DNA of 64,000 bases from Clostridia bacterium (GTDB taxonomy: Bacteria; Bacillota; Clostridia; Oscillospirales; Acutalibacteraceae): positions 1 through 64,000 of the forward strand of contig JAFWAC010000013.1 in the NCBI GenBank assembly GCA_017507805.1. The letters are read 5' to 3'. Below, in pieces: positions 16,955-25,335 of the stretch. Both the position numbers and the translations under genes were made by a program. The first letter of the stretch is position 1. Each line of letters starts with the position of its first letter. Below the pieces are notes generated by a model. The model worked only from the letters and a program-made list of their open reading frames with translations, did no database searches and had not been told where the DNA came from.

Positions 16955-17164
16955 TCATTGATAGTTTTTTTCGTTTGTCAGAAAATCTATCAAGCAGGTC
17001 TTTGGAACAATAATTTTTTTACCCTGCTTAATACTGCTGATTTTACCTTCTTTAATCAATCTATATACCGAATTTTTGCCCAGCCTTAAGAGCCTTACGA
17101 TGTCAGGCACAGTTAAAATATCGGGCTCGTTTTTGAAGATTGTTATATATTTTCTGTGATTCAT
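16955..17164 (-). CDS. xis: Excisionase-like helix-turn-helix protein
   Basis: About 69 residues: LTVPDIVRLLRLGKNSVYRLI is an excisionase/MerR-type HTH and GKISSIKQGKKIIVPKTCL the wing. I place the start at 17164, where GGAG lies seven bases upstream; a longer frame to 17218 would overlap the relaxase gene. Between relaxase and integrase genes, it is the likely directionality factor for this island. Confidence 0.75.
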   Translation of the reverse strand: MNHRKYITIFKNEPDILTVPDIVRLLRLGKNSVYRLIKEGKISSIKQGKKIIVPKTCLIDFLTNEKNYQ

Positions 17165-17202
17165 TTGAACTCCTTTCTCTGATATTTTTTCTTTTGTCTG
17201 TT

Positions 17203-18375
17203 TTACATTTGTAGCCAAATTTCATTTTGTTCCTCCTCAAGTTCTTGCGGTAATTCCTCAGAATTGTCATTGTTCATGTTTAAAATAAGTCCCGCCGCAA
17301 TGCCGATTATTGCACCAAGATTTGAAGCGTTTTGTTCTGCTTCAATTCTTTTACGGCGCTCCTCACTGTCTTCGGAAGTGTCTTCAAAAATTCTCGCAAA
17401 TTCCAAAGCGCTCCGAACACCAAGCCCAACATAATCAAGGTGGTTTTGCTCTGATTCGTCGCTTTTGTTATGCTTGTTTTCGAAATATCCAAGCTCTAAT
17501 AAATTAAAATATGCCTCTCTTGACTCTTCCCAGCCGGTCTTAGAATAACCATCAGTCACCTCGTCAATATAAAAATCGCCGGCATAAAATTTCGTTAGTA
17601 ATTCGCTTCTTATTTTAAATTCTTGTTCGAGTGTTTCTTTTAAAAATTTGTTATTGTGAAGTCTTATATCCCTGCATTTCTGCCCGCCAAGACATGTAAA
17701 AGTCAGGTATTTTCTTTCCGATTTCCAGTTGATTTGAAAGCCGAGTTCTTTCATTTTGCCGATGAATTCTTCCCGTGTACCGCTTTTAAACATTGCATGA
17801 TTTATGCTTGTAATCAACTCTTGTTTCCAACTTGAACCTCTGCTTCTTGCACGGTATTCTCTGCTCGAAATCTTCCTGCCGTTTTGCTCATAAGGACTTA
17901 AAACACTGAGTCCGTAATCAGCACATATATTATCGCTAAGGCATCGCAAAGTTTTAAGTGTGGTCGGGCTTTGTCGGAGCTTATATCCGCTTTCAAAGCT
18001 TACCGAATTTATCACAAAGTGGTTATGAATATGCTCAGCATCAAGGTGTGTCGCAACCAAAACCTCGTGCCCCGGCCATGCTTTTTCTGCGAACTCCAAA
18101 CCGATTTTATGTACCTGCTCAGGTGTAACATTTTCCCTCGGAGAAAAGGACTGAACATACTGATAAAAGTTAAAACCGTCAACCTTTTTATAGGCATATT
18201 TGGTTGTCATAAATTCATTAAAAGCGTTTTCGCCGTTGCAGTTTATTCCGCTGACATATCGGTGACCGCTGTCCTTATCCCTTACTTTAGAATCCTGAAC
18301 ACAGTAATTTATGAGGCCTTTCATAGCGCTGATTGTCTGTTTGCTCTCGCGAATATAATTTACAGTAGCCATCAC
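17203..18375 (-). CDS. Relaxase/mobilization nuclease (MobA/VirD2 type)
   Basis: Relaxase of about 390 residues. The metal-binding HUH-type motif HLDAEHIHNHFVINS lies near residue 110, and the N-terminal region contains the candidate nucleophilic Tyr in LINYCVQDSK. The C-terminal part is acidic and helical with a hydrophobic patch (LGAIIGIAAGLILN), perhaps for contact with a helper coupling protein. The start overlaps the MobC-like stop by four bases. It is unrelated in sequence to the relaxase at 8739, so the window holds two independently acquired mobilization systems. Confidence 0.85.
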   Translation of the reverse strand: MMATVNYIRESKQTISAMKGLINYCVQDSKVRDKDSGHRYVSGINCNGENAFNEFMTTKYAYKKVDGFNFYQYVQSFSPRENVTPEQVHKIGLEFAEKAWPGHEVLVATHLDAEHIHNHFVINSVSFESGYKLRQSPTTLKTLRCLSDNICADYGLSVLSPYEQNGRKISSREYRARSRGSSWKQELITSINHAMFKSGTREEFIGKMKELGFQINWKSERKYLTFTCLGGQKCRDIRLHNNKFLKETLEQEFKIRSELLTKFYAGDFYIDEVTDGYSKTGWEESREAYFNLLELGYFENKHNKSDESEQNHLDYVGLGVRSALEFARIFEDTSEDSEERRKRIEAEQNASNLGAIIGIAAGLILNMNNDNSEELPQELEEEQNEIWLQM

Positions 18376-18689
18376 CCTTTCCTCGCAATTTCATAAAGTT
18401 GCTCATAAATTTTCCTTTGTTCTTCCACTACATCACAGAAATTATACGAATCAAACGCTCCTGAATTTATCTTTGTTGCTATCTGATTCAGGTTGTTTCC
18501 AATGCGTTTCATCTCTGCTATAAGCGGTTTTACATCCTCTGATACAGTGATTGGAATCTCATTAGAGATGGCAACTATGTAATCTGTAATACTTTTTTGT
18601 GCCTTTTTTGCATTACGGCGAATTTGGGTATACTCCTTTTCGGTTAGACGAACCGTAAGGGTTTTATTTCTTTTGCGCTTTTCACTCAA
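18372..18689 (-). CDS. mobC: MobC-like relaxosome protein
   Basis: Basic protein of 105 residues: RKRNKTLTVRLTEKEYTQIRRNAKKAQKSITDYI is a ribbon-helix-helix region, and the later IAEMKRIGNNLNQIATKIN segment is the MobC-type conserved motif. It starts with TTG at 18689, with AAGGAG upstream. It would bind the island's oriT and assist nicking by the relaxase, with which it is translationally coupled. Confidence 0.78.
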   Translation of the reverse strand: MSEKRKRNKTLTVRLTEKEYTQIRRNAKKAQKSITDYIVAISNEIPITVSEDVKPLIAEMKRIGNNLNQIATKINSGAFDSYNFCDVVEEQRKIYEQLYEIARKG

Positions 18690-18717
18690 TCTATCAACTC
18701 CTTGTTTTAATAGTGGG

Positions 18718-18797
18718 TTCGGGCTACTGCCCGAATCGAAGCATTTGCGACGAGGCGGACAGCCCGACGCTCTGCTTGCCCCAGACTAAAGTCTGGG
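18718..18797. other. Candidate oriT of the island
   Basis: Two perfect inverted repeats lie upstream of the mobC/relaxase genes: TTCGGGC-TACT-GCCCGAA (18718-18735) and CCCAGACT-AA-AGTCTGGG (18780-18797). No gene is credible here. Position and structure fit an origin of transfer; the nick site is not identified. Confidence 0.45.
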
Positions 18798-18947
18798 AAC
18801 AAACAGAACTTCGCCGAAAAAGCCTCAAATTTGTGTTTGTGCTCCAATTCGGGTATTTACCCATCTTTTTCTTAATCTCGCCACACAGGGCGAACAACGC
18901 TCTTACACGGGCAGAAAAGGGAGAAATAAATCTCCTTTGTTTTTTTG

Positions 18948-19077
18948 TGACGGAATGACGGTAATGATGCAAATATTAAAAAACCGATAACCGTCATCTA
19001 AAATCTTCAGTGTTTGAGAGGGTTTTCAAGGGCTTTCATATTTTTTTAATCATACCGTCACAACCGTCATACCGTCA
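18948..19077. repeat. ACCGTCA iteron-like motifs
   Basis: ACCGTCA occurs at 18990, 19054, 19063 and 19071, and its inverse TGACGG(T/A) at 18948 and 18956. The closely packed copies (9 and 8 bases apart) end at the 3' end of the RepA-like gene. Such motifs could bind a replication or partition protein. Confidence 0.5.
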
Positions 19078-20052
19078 TTGCTGTGTGTAAACCAAAAGCA
19101 ATTCACGCTTTTCGCCTGTACGGTTTTTAACGAATTCAATTCCGATCTTTTTAAGTTCATTTTCGTACCGCTTAAGCTTTCTTGTTAAAACATTTCCTTT
19201 AACATTAAGTTTGATTTTCTCCACAAGTTCAGATGCTTGTCCCATAAATTCACCGTTTTCTTTCAGGTATGAAATTACCGCAGATATAACGGTATCGCTT
19301 TTCATCGCATCAGCGATTGGTGTGTCACCGCTTATGAATTCCCATTCAAATGTATCGCTGTTAAACTTTATGTTCAGAATTTTTTCTTCGATGTCACGAC
19401 CGCGTATGTAAAGCTTAGCATCATTGCTTTTTTCATCAGGACGGACAAGAACATAGCTGCCGTCTGCCGCACCCGTCATTCCCGTTGAACCGCTTATAGA
19501 AATGTGTGGGTCATCACTCTTTTGCTTTCGTCTATGCTGTACCGCAATAATCGTAATTCCTTTTTCGTCCGCAATGTTTTTCAGCGCTCCGATATCTTTA
19601 TAATCACCTGCATAATAATTTGAATCACCTGTACCGTCACGAACCTTTTGCAAGGTATCTATAACGATTAAATTCGTATCGTGATGCTCTGAAATAAACA
19701 ACTCAATTTGCTCGAGTAATCCGTTTGACAAGGAATTTACCATTACCGCAAAATGAAGACTCTCAGGTGCATCCTCTGTGATTTCAGATAACCTCATCTG
19801 CACTCGGTTATAGCTATCTTCAAGACAAAGATAAAGCACCGTACCTTTTTCGGTTTGATAGTTCCAAAACTTTTCGCCCTGTGCAACCTTGAGGCACAAT
19901 AGAAGCAACAACCACGATTTACCTACCTTTGGCATACCCGCAAAAATGTGTAGCCCCTGAGGTATAAAATCCTCTGCAATAAACCTTATCGGAGGCAGTT
20001 CCATCTGCAATAATTCTTTACCGTTTATGGTTCTGATTTTTTCTGTTGACAT
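19075..20052 (-). CDS. RepA-like AAA/RecA-fold ATPase
   Basis: About 325 residues of the plasmid RepA/KaiC-like hexameric helicase group. Walker A is FAGMPKVGKSWLLLLL (about residues 36-51), Walker B is LIVIDTLQKVRD (about 125), and a sensor-like IIAVQHRRK follows. The C-terminus (about 240-325) is a small winged-helix-like domain. The start at 20052 has GGAGG upstream. It may unwind DNA for transient plasmid-like replication of the excised island. The flanking iteron-like motifs and AT-rich repeats support a replication role. Confidence 0.75.
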   Translation of the reverse strand: MSTEKIRTINGKELLQMELPPIRFIAEDFIPQGLHIFAGMPKVGKSWLLLLLCLKVAQGEKFWNYQTEKGTVLYLCLEDSYNRVQMRLSEITEDAPESLHFAVMVNSLSNGLLEQIELFISEHHDTNLIVIDTLQKVRDGTGDSNYYAGDYKDIGALKNIADEKGITIIAVQHRRKQKSDDPHISISGSTGMTGAADGSYVLVRPDEKSNDAKLYIRGRDIEEKILNIKFNSDTFEWEFISGDTPIADAMKSDTVISAVISYLKENGEFMGQASELVEKIKLNVKGNVLTRKLKRYENELKKIGIEFVKNRTGEKRELLLVYTQQ

Positions 20053-20088
20053 ACTTACACCTCCTTTCAAATAAAATAAATTTTTCAT

Positions 20089-21190
20089 TCATTGTAGACA
20101 TAGAAAGATTTAAAAGTATAAATTACCCCTCCCACTTTCTATTCCACAATTTTTCAAAATTTTACAACCACTTTTCAAAATTATTTACAAATAATTCACT
20201 TTTGCTCTGTATGTCTTATAAGGACTAAATTGCAATTTTAACAGCCCAAATTTTCAAAAATTTACAAAAAGTTTATAAATACCCCTCACCTTCTTTTCCA
20301 TAATTTTTTGGAATTTTACAACCCCTACACTTCTTATAGGCAATTTTTTAGGTGGTTGAGCCATTTTTTTATTGAAAATTCAAAGATTGTTTACAAAATC
20401 ATTCTTAAAACAATATTACTTCAAAGAGTTCTTTCACTTTATTTGCCGTTAAAGAAACAGTTTCACAACCATATATCTGAGAAATTTATAAAATATTTAA
20501 ACTTTCTAGGTTTTTTCATTACCCCTCTACCTATCTAATGCAACAATTTTTAGGAATTTTACAACCACTTTTAAAAAACATTTACAAATAATTCATTTTT
20601 ACCCTCTACTTTCTAAGCCAAAAAACAAGCTATGCTATGCGCAAAAAAACAAAATATTCACAATTTTTTTACATTTAAATCTCCTCATTATATTTGCCGT
20701 TAAGTAACCAATTTCACAACCAAACATTCAAAAACTTCACATTCACTACACTGGTTTATCCGTTATCTTTGCAACTAATTTATTTGCCCCTCTACTTATG
20801 TAATGCCACACTTTTTTAAATTTTTACAACCGCTATTCAAAAAGCATTTATAAAAAATTTATACTCTCTATATCTTATAGGTACAAAAATGCAGTTTTAA
20901 CAGACCTGTTTTTCAAAAATTCACAGAATGTTTTTAAATACCCTCCTCACATTCTTTTCCACAATTTTTTAAAAATTTATAACCGATACTTAAAATTATT
21001 TACAATAAATTCATTCCCCCTACTTATACAAAGTAAAAAAATACTAGTTTAACAACTTATTTTTGAAAAATTTTAAATATTTAAACTTTTTTCTTAACTA
21101 TCCATACACAGAATATTTTGTTCTTACATATCTTATAAGTACTTTTTTCGGGTTTTGAACAAATTTTATATTAAAAATTTAAAATTTGTT
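20089..21190. repeat. AT-rich region with degenerate long repeats
   Basis: About 1.1 kb without a credible gene. A degenerate unit of about 65 bases beginning ACCCCTC, then TCCACAATTTTT, a TTTTACAACC core and ATTTACAAATAATTCA, starts near 20126, 20281, 20520, 20786 and 20939. A longer block (TCTTATA.GG, TTTTAACAG, TTTTTAAATACCC) recurs at 20214-20320 and 20873-20985. A second element (TTTGCCGTTAA then TTTCACAACCA) occurs near 20440 and 20695. Position beside the RepA-like gene suggests a replication origin or protein-binding array; it is not a CRISPR because units and spacing vary. Confidence 0.6.
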
Positions 21191-21239
21191 TAAAAAAACA
21201 CCCGCAAACTATTGGGTAATCCCTGATAGCTTGCGGGTG
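21191..21239 (-). terminator. Terminator of the DUF6809 transcript
   Basis: On the minus strand CACCCGCAA...TTGCGGGTG with an inner CTAT.AGGG / CCC.ATAG extension forms a long hairpin followed by TTTTTTT. It closes the transcript containing 21259-21629. Confidence 0.85.
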
Positions 21240-21258
21240 ATTTAAATTATTTTGTTTT

Positions 21259-21543
21259 TTAAATATTTTCTACATTTTCCAATCCTTGCATAACCTCGAC
21301 CATTATTCTAGTAGCAAGAATGAATCCGGAACTGAACGCTTCACGCTCGGTGATACATGATAGTTCGCTGGTGCAGTCCTTGAACTTTTCAAAGGTTTCT
21401 TTTTGCTTCTCTGTGAGTCCTGCATTGAGTTCTTCCTCATTTTTGCAAATTAACCTTACGAGCTTATCCACTCTCGTGCCTCGCTTGATATACCTTTCGT
21501 GCGGACTGATGTTGCCATAATATAAATCTTCAAGCGTTCTCAT
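21259..21543 (-). CDS. DUF6809 family protein
   Basis: Small helical protein of 94 residues. LEDLYYGNISPHERYIKRG at the N-terminus and SSGFILATRIMVEVMQG near the C-terminus match DUF6809 proteins found on clostridial mobile elements. Function unknown. The start codon overlaps the stop of a 29-codon frame upstream, so translation is probably coupled. A strong terminator follows. Confidence 0.65.
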   Translation of the reverse strand: MRTLEDLYYGNISPHERYIKRGTRVDKLVRLICKNEEELNAGLTEKQKETFEKFKDCTSELSCITEREAFSSGFILATRIMVEVMQGLENVENI

Positions 21544-21629
21544 TTCTGCACCTCCCCATAAGAGAAGAGCGGCTCCACACCAATCGGTGCAAAGCCGCTC
21601 TTTTTGATTATATTTTCTTTACGTGCCAT
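21540..21629 (-). CDS. 29-residue small protein, coupled to DUF6809 gene
   Basis: Begins MARKENIIKKSGF and ends LFSYGEVQK. It has a near-perfect AAAGGAGGTG site upstream and its TGA overlaps the ATG of the DUF6809 gene (ATGA). Its coding sequence spans a GC-rich hairpin (AGAGCGGCT / AGCCGCTCT), so translation of the small frame would open the structure ahead of the second gene. It could be a functional micro-protein or a leader peptide. Confidence 0.5.
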   Translation of the reverse strand: MARKENIIKKSGFAPIGVEPLFSYGEVQK

Positions 21630-21692
21630 ATCAGCACCTCCTTTGCAGTACAAACATATACCACAAAGATTTTCACAAGTCCAGAAACAAAT

Positions 21693-23543
21693 TTATAACT
21701 TTTTCAACAGTTTTTCATGTGTTCTTAACGGATCAAAAAATGTTGCTGCCGTTAAATTTTTCTTGTAAACATCTTCATCGCTAATACTTCCCGTTATAAC
21801 AATTTGTCCAGAGCATTCTGCATTTACGCTTTGTAAATATTTTTCAAAACGATAGTTATCCAAATCTTTATCTTTTGGCGAATCTAATAATAAAATTCCC
21901 AGATGACTTGGTGAATTATCTTCTAATGATTCATTAAATAATGCCAATACATAAGATAAACGAATAGCAACCTTTAAACTTGCAGATGCCACTGCTCCTA
22001 TTTTGGTATTATCAATAATTGGCATGTAGTTCTCATCTAAATCACAAGTTGAAACCTCATCAAACATGCAATTTAAATATTTAACAAAATTCCTCTTAAA
22101 CAAATCAAAGTGTTGCATTGATAAAGATGCTTTAGTATCAACTTTAAGTAATTCTTCTTTTAATTCCGCCAATTGTCCACTTATATTCTTTCTTTCTGCT
22201 TTGAGACGTTCTAATTCATAATTGATAGCTTTGTACTTTTTAAGCAAATGTTCTCTTTTTAAAAGATATTCTAATCTTTTTTTGATTTCAAACACTGCTT
22301 GATAAATCAAATTATTAGCTTGATCATTCTTCTCTAAAATTTTTTTGTTTTCTTCTCTTATTTCGTTTTGAATTGCAGCAATATCCTTTTTGATTTGAAG
22401 CAGAGCATTTACTTTTAACTGTTCTATTTCTTTTGCCTCACTTATCGAGTCAAGCATAGATTTCTTTATAGTGGCGTTATTAATCACTTTTTCTTCTACA
22501 GTTTTTTTATGACAATTTTCACACAACCCGTGTTTTAAGGTCTCTTCGCTAAGTTCTGAAAGACAGTTGGGGCAGTAAAGTATTGGCAATTCCTCTAAAA
22601 TATCCTTAGCAGCAACTTTATATTTTAAAAGAGCGAGATCATCGGTCAAAGCTTTTATAACATCTCGAATATCTTTTAATTCTAATGTTATAATTTGTTG
22701 TTGCTCATATAGGTCATTTAATTTCCGTTGTTTAACGATAACATCTTCTGTGTGTTGAAGATCGTTAACTGCTTTTACCGTGGCAACTTTTTGAAACTCC
22801 TGACTTGCTAACGCTTCTTTCTCGGCGTAAATTTCAGACAATTCATCATCGATTTTTTTATCTTCTAATTCATCTGATCTCTTTATTTCTTGTTGCTCAT
22901 CTGATAAAAAAGATATTCTATCGGTCAACTCTGCGTACGTTTTTGAAAGATTTTGAATTTCTAATCTAATGCGTTGTAATTCCGAGTTGTCTTTGCCAAG
23001 AAGTTTTTCAATTATCGATTTTTTGATTGTAGGCTGGCTTGTGAAATAATCATGCCCCATATCGAGATCTGATAATATACTTTGCGCTGTCGTATCTTGG
23101 TCCACATATAACGCTCTTAATAAAAAATAAAAGCGAAAACTTGCTGTTTTATCTTTCGAATACGTTATTTTATCTATAGAATAGCCTTCATTTTCCAACA
23201 AAAAATCGGAAAACTCTGATGCGGAAAAAGCAACGATTTCGTCGTTTACGATATCTTCGCTATTTTTTATAGGTGTTACTACTATTGCATCTGAATTTGG
23301 CAAATTTCTTAAAATTCTAACAGTTTTTCCATTCTTAAATCTTATATCTAAAGAAACACTATCACACAAATTCATTTTGCTTATTTCGTCGATGAAAGAT
23401 TTTATTGGGGCACCCAAACAATACAATATTAATTTCAAAAAAGTTGATTTTCCGGTATTATTATCGCCTAATATGACACTAATTTTGTCAAATTGGTACT
23501 CACACCCATACTCACCATTCACTTTTAATTTAATTAGTTCCAT
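21693..23543 (-). CDS. SMC/Rad50-like ATPase (ABC-3C-type ATPase component)
   Basis: Large coiled-coil ABC ATPase of 616 residues. Walker A is GDNNTGKSTFLKL (about residues 27-39). Two long coiled coils (about 190-300 and 340-480) flank a zinc hook of CPNC and CENC pairs (about 310-335). The C-terminal half-site has Walker B-like LGILLLDSPKDKD (about 557-569) and ITGS. It is the last gene of a three-gene overlapping set: HNH protein, small middle protein, ATPase. This layout matches the ABC-three-component conflict systems described by Aravind and colleagues, where the ATPase is thought to sense nucleic acid and license the effector. Confidence 0.78.
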   Translation of the reverse strand: MELIKLKVNGEYGCEYQFDKISVILGDNNTGKSTFLKLILYCLGAPIKSFIDEISKMNLCDSVSLDIRFKNGKTVRILRNLPNSDAIVVTPIKNSEDIVNDEIVAFSASEFSDFLLENEGYSIDKITYSKDKTASFRFYFLLRALYVDQDTTAQSILSDLDMGHDYFTSQPTIKKSIIEKLLGKDNSELQRIRLEIQNLSKTYAELTDRISFLSDEQQEIKRSDELEDKKIDDELSEIYAEKEALASQEFQKVATVKAVNDLQHTEDVIVKQRKLNDLYEQQQIITLELKDIRDVIKALTDDLALLKYKVAAKDILEELPILYCPNCLSELSEETLKHGLCENCHKKTVEEKVINNATIKKSMLDSISEAKEIEQLKVNALLQIKKDIAAIQNEIREENKKILEKNDQANNLIYQAVFEIKKRLEYLLKREHLLKKYKAINYELERLKAERKNISGQLAELKEELLKVDTKASLSMQHFDLFKRNFVKYLNCMFDEVSTCDLDENYMPIIDNTKIGAVASASLKVAIRLSYVLALFNESLEDNSPSHLGILLLDSPKDKDLDNYRFEKYLQSVNAECSGQIVITGSISDEDVYKKNLTAATFFDPLRTHEKLLKKL

Positions 23544-23859
23544 GAAGTACCTCCTTAAATTTCGAGCAAACCTTTAATCCCTCTTGTGTAATAAATAAAT
23601 CCCATCTGAAATCGCTAATTTTTCGTTTCTCAATAAGTCCTTTAGCCAATAAATATACGATAACTTTATCAAGTGCAATCATCATTTCTTGATTGCTACT
23701 TGGAGAAACTAATTTTATAAGTGATAGCTTGTCGTATACAAGCCCTCTCTTTTGATTTTTACTTAATTTTTCCAACAATTTCATACATATAAAATAATGG
23801 TCATATTCTGGAAATTCAGTGTTAAACCATTCTTCCATTCTATTAATTATCAGTTTCAT
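23530..23859 (-). CDS. Small middle component of ABC-3C-like system
   Basis: About 109 residues (an upstream ATG at 23877 would add six). It is helical with a winged-helix-like pattern: LVYDKLSLIKLVSPSSNQEMMIALDKVIVYLLAKGLIEKR and FITQEGLKVCSKF. The size, and overlap with both neighbours (16 bases with the HNH gene and 14 with the ATPase gene), fit the middle component of ABC-3C systems, thought to link ATPase and effector. Assignment rests on context. Confidence 0.6.
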   Translation of the reverse strand: MKLIINRMEEWFNTEFPEYDHYFICMKLLEKLSKNQKRGLVYDKLSLIKLVSPSSNQEMMIALDKVIVYLLAKGLIEKRKISDFRWDLFITQEGLKVCSKFKEVLHGTN

Positions 23860-24661
23860 CTTCCGCACACTCTCCATATTTCCACTTCATTGCGCAATTC
23901 GACGTTGCGATATATATGAGGCCCATAAGGAATTGTATATCGACACATGATTTATCAGCATATTTATCTGATATTTTCTGAATTTCATCATTAATGTTAG
24001 GTAGTTCTAATTTTATTAGTTCTCCATTGGCTTTGTTCATGTAAAATTTACTGAGTATGACTGTTTTGATTTCGCTATATATTTGATTGAGAAATTGTCT
24101 TCCGGAGGCGGTTGTTTTTAAAGTTTTTATTATTTTTAATGCGTGAATTTTAGCAGTTTTAGCATTAATTATAGAAACATTATCGAATTCTCCATCTCTC
24201 ATTTTACGGGTAAGAACTGTTGCATCGGAATCGATATTAATTTCTAATTCTTCTGTTAATATATCGTCAATTGCAATCTCAAATATATCAGTATCAATTT
24301 TTCCATCTGAAGATATTCCTCTTTCCGATTTTCGCTCTGCTATTTCTTTCCACGATTTAAGAAGATCAACAGTATATTTATTCTCATCGGTATCAATTAA
24401 TTTAGAACAGGATTGGCACAGCCAGATACCATTGGATATATCGCTGCGTTCTGCAGATGTCATGGTAGGATCATATCTTTTTCCTTTTGGAGCAGCCGCT
24501 TTTATATGCGCAGCAACTCCAACGTTGGTGGATTTATTTTTATCGCTATTAGGTCCAACCGTGATTTTTCCACAATCGGGATTTGAACAAATATATGTAA
24601 CCCTTTTCGCTAAGGTTTCGATTGTTTTGGCACTAAAGTCATCTCTATTCGTTTTAGACAT
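23843..24661 (-). CDS. HNH nuclease effector with ABC-3C-like C-terminal region
   Basis: About 272 residues. The N-terminal 95 residues form an HNH-type finger: CSNPDCGK, then AHIKAAAPKGKRYDP, SNGIWLCQSCSKLID. The conserved AHI supplies the first catalytic histidine, and the two CxxC-like pairs bind structural zinc. The C-terminal portion is helical with no other recognisable enzyme motif and is probably the adaptor to the middle protein and ATPase. I prefer ATG 24661, nine bases after AGGAG, over ATG 24667. As effector it would cut invader or host nucleic acid when triggered. Confidence 0.72.
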   Translation of the reverse strand: MSKTNRDDFSAKTIETLAKRVTYICSNPDCGKITVGPNSDKNKSTNVGVAAHIKAAAPKGKRYDPTMTSAERSDISNGIWLCQSCSKLIDTDENKYTVDLLKSWKEIAERKSERGISSDGKIDTDIFEIAIDDILTEELEINIDSDATVLTRKMRDGEFDNVSIINAKTAKIHALKIIKTLKTTASGRQFLNQIYSEIKTVILSKFYMNKANGELIKLELPNINDEIQKISDKYADKSCVDIQFLMGLIYIATSNCAMKWKYGECAEDETDN

Positions 24662-24707
24662 CCACATCTACTCCTATGAACATTTATATATTGTGTTTGA
24701 TTCTCAA

Positions 24708-25121
24708 TTAAATTAATATGCCATTACAATGGTCAATTTCGTGTTGAATTATTTGCGCAGGCCAACCGGTAAAGGTTTTAATGCGAGTTTGAAACTCTGC
24801 GGTTTGCCATTGAACCTTGATGGTCTGATAGCGATTACACGGACGGGGACCGCCGAGCAGAGAAAGACAACCTTCCTCAGTATCATACGGCCCTGATTTT
24901 TTGATAATCTCCGGGTTAAACATCGTCATATATGTACATTCGTTATCAAACACAATAATGCGCTTGCGCACGCCAATCATATTTGCCGCCATGCCGACAC
25001 AACCATCTTTGTTAGCAATTAGCGTGTCAAGCAAATCCTGCGCCACCTGCAAATCTTCTTTTGTCGCCATCTCCGACTTTCCTGCAAGAAAAATCGGATC
25101 GTGTATTACTTCTTTAACCAT
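24708..25121 (-). CDS. def: Peptide deformylase
   Basis: Compact metallo-hydrolase of 137 residues that removes the N-formyl group from nascent proteins. Motif 1 is GCVGMAANMIG (usual Q replaced by N-M), motif 2 is EGCLS with the metal-binding Cys, and motif 3 is QHEIDHCNGIL with both metal-binding His and catalytic Glu. It ends two residues after motif 3 and so lacks the long C-terminal helix of housekeeping enzymes. Its place immediately upstream of the ABC-3C-like genes, inside an integrated element, is unusual; it may be a resistance-type spare copy or part of the defence locus. Confidence 0.85.
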   Translation of the reverse strand: MVKEVIHDPIFLAGKSEMATKEDLQVAQDLLDTLIANKDGCVGMAANMIGVRKRIIVFDNECTYMTMFNPEIIKKSGPYDTEEGCLSLLGGPRPCNRYQTIKVQWQTAEFQTRIKTFTGWPAQIIQHEIDHCNGILI

Positions 25122-25136
25122 AATTTCGCTTCCACT

Positions 25137-25271
25137 TCAAATAAAATCTATATCTCCGTCGGTGCGCACAAACTGACCTACAATAGATGCAGACGTATCT
25201 TTTATAAAACCTGGTATGGAATTACAATAATAGGCTTTTCCTGTTTGCGTTGAGAATGTATATTTGCTCAT
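25137..25271 (-). CDS. 44-residue hypothetical protein
   Basis: Begins MSKYTFSTQTGKAYYC, ends RTDGDIDFI. An AGAAGGTG site lies six bases before ATG 25271, and the stop is 16 bases before the def start, so the two are probably co-transcribed. No family is recognised. It faces away from the restriction-modification controller gene across a 124-base promoter region. Confidence 0.45.
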   Translation of the reverse strand: MSKYTFSTQTGKAYYCNSIPGFIKDTSASIVGQFVRTDGDIDFI

Positions 25272-25335
25272 ACGAACACCTTCTTCCTTATTTTACATTA
25301 TACCAAATAATATTATAATTTTCAATATCATTTAA

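Noticed and set aside
20126-20990. CRISPR array
   Set aside because: Repeats are degenerate, unequal in length and spacing (about 153 to 266 bases) and no cas genes are present.
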